A stretch of DNA of 64,000 nucleotides from an uncultured Paraglaciecola sp. (GTDB taxonomy: Bacteria > Pseudomonadota > Gammaproteobacteria > Enterobacterales > Alteromonadaceae). The number at the start of each line of letters is the position of its first letter. Position 1 is the stretch's first letter. The position numbers and the translations under genes were made by a program. This document shows positions 63,265 to 64,000 of the stretch, piece after piece. The notes beneath the pieces were generated by a model, which worked only from the letters and a program-made list of their open reading frames with translations, made no database searches and was not told the DNA's origin. The stretch is taken from assembly GCA_947498355.1 (NCBI GenBank), contig CANMKA010000005.1:1-64000 (forward strand). The letters are read 5' to 3'.

Positions 63265-64000
63265 ATGAACAAAATAGTGGTTCTTGGCAGTAATTCGTTT
63301 GCCGGTAGTCAGTTTGTATCTAACTCGCTAGCATTATGTAATGAAATGGTAGGTATCAATCGCTCAGCAGAACAAAGTGATATTTTTTTATCTTACAAAA
63401 AATCAGAAAATATCTCTCGCTATGAGTTTCGACAGTTAGATTTAAATCAGAATTTTAGCCAAATTATAGATTTCCTTGCACAGTTTAGGCCTGATGTTGT
63501 AGTCGATTTTGCAGGTCAGGGCATGGTCGCTGAATCTTGGCAACAGCCAGAGCAGTGGTATCAAACTAATGTTCTAAGTAAAGTTCGCTTGCATAATTAT
63601 CTTAAAGATCAATCTTGGCTAAAAAAATATATTCGAATTTCTACGCCTGAAGTTTACGGTTCCTGTGAAGAAAAAATTAAAGAGTCGTTTTTGTATAATC
63701 CTAGCACTCCATATGCGGTATCTCATGCTGCAATAGATATGAGTTTAAAGGCATTTCAAGCGCAATATGACTTCCCAGTTATATTCACTCGATTTTCTAA
63801 TTTTTATGGGCCTGGCCAGCAGTTGTATCGAATTATTCCTAGAACAATTATTTATGCCGTGACTGGGAGAAAGTTACAGTTACATGGTGGGGGGAAGGCT
63901 GTTCGCGCATTTATACATGGCAACGATATTGCAAGTGCAATCAATGCGTCAATTAATAGTGGAAAAGTAGGTGAGGTATATCACTTCTCAACAGATTCTT
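63265..64000 (+). CDS. Nucleotide-sugar SDR, partial (runs off the right edge)
   Basis: At least 245 residues visible, start ATG 63265, no stop before 64000. N-terminal VVLGSNSFAGSQFV is a divergent dinucleotide site; VVDFAGQGMVAESW, ISTPEVYGSCEE, FTRFSNFYGPGQQLYRIIPR and RAFIHGNDIASA follow the dTDP-glucose/GDP-mannose 4,6-dehydratase pattern. The active-site tyrosine is in TPYAVSHAA, where the usual YxxxK lysine is His (CAT codon). So the enzyme may have altered chemistry. Confidence 0.82.
   Translation, partial: MNKIVVLGSNSFAGSQFVSNSLALCNEMVGINRSAEQSDIFLSYKKSENISRYEFRQLDLNQNFSQIIDFLAQFRPDVVVDFAGQGMVAESWQQPEQWYQTNVLSKVRLHNYLKDQSWLKKYIRISTPEVYGSCEEKIKESFLYNPSTPYAVSHAAIDMSLKAFQAQYDFPVIFTRFSNFYGPGQQLYRIIPRTIIYAVTGRKLQLHGGGKAVRAFIHGNDIASAINASINSGKVGEVYHFSTDS

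Noticed and set aside
1-64000. CRISPR arrays, insertion sequences, rRNA genes
   Set aside because: No regularly spaced repeats, no transposase frames and no rRNA-like sequence were noticed in the window.

Overview
The window reads as chromosomal DNA of a polar-flagellated marine gammaproteobacterium. The gene set (FlgT/FlgP, CheV-CheR ahead of flgB, four tandem flagellins, flaG-fliD-fliS-fliT, a pseudaminic acid operon) and the protein flavour fit Alteromonadales, perhaps a Glaciecola/Paraglaciecola-like Alteromonadaceae. That placement is inference from gene content; no marker gene for species is present.

Layout. (1) 1-16 kb: housekeeping and accessory genes: a DUF3025 protein, a Yip1-family membrane protein, a NatAB-like ABC exporter, an amiE-amiB aliphatic amidase pair, a one-domain asparaginase, a diguanylate cyclase, a Kef-type K+/H+ antiporter, a VF530 protein, sodB divergent from grxD around a candidate Fur box, a coiled-coil membrane protein, a REC-PAS-GGDEF-EAL protein and tRNA-Arg(CCU). 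(2) 16.5-33.3 kb: flagellar assembly and structure: flgT (-), flgP (+), flgA-flgM-flgN (-, with a consensus sigma-28 promoter before flgM), then cheV, cheR, flgBCDE and flgFGHIJKL (+). Consensus sigma-54 promoters precede flgB and flgF. (3) 33.4-42.6 kb: an inverted beta-propeller/sialidase-like gene, then four flagellin genes of two types in A-B-B-A order, flaG, fliD, fliS and fliT. The flagellin spacers are long, non-coding and full of RNA-like structure. (4) 42.7-49.4 kb: the full pseudaminic acid pathway pseB-C-F-I-G-H with a GT9-like glycosyltransferase inside it. (5) 49.4-53.5 kb: an acyl carrier protein, an AMP-forming ligase, a LuxE-like acyl-protein synthetase and a LuxC-like reductase, with no luciferase. 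(6) 53.5-64 kb: glycosyltransferases, UDP-galactopyranose mutase, a HAD-like protein, two proteins with an extra Rossmann domain, nucleotide-sugar SDRs and a SIS isomerase, running off the right edge.

How it fits together: sigma-54 genes build rod and hook; FlgM holds sigma-28 until the hook is complete; sigma-28 then fires flagellin genes. Flagellins are probably glycosylated with CMP-pseudaminic acid made next door, and possibly decorated further by the ACP/ligase/LuxE/LuxC and sugar genes.

The most novel signal is in the 950-base spacer between flagellins 3 and 4. Two tandem putative small RNAs each carry an identical 32-base hairpin block, whose loop is complementary to the ribosome binding sites of the flagellin mRNAs (11 bases for flagellin 2, 9 for flagellin 3, 7 for flagellin 1), and each ends in a strong intrinsic terminator. 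This suggests an antisense switch for flagellin paralogue expression encoded within the flagellin array itself.
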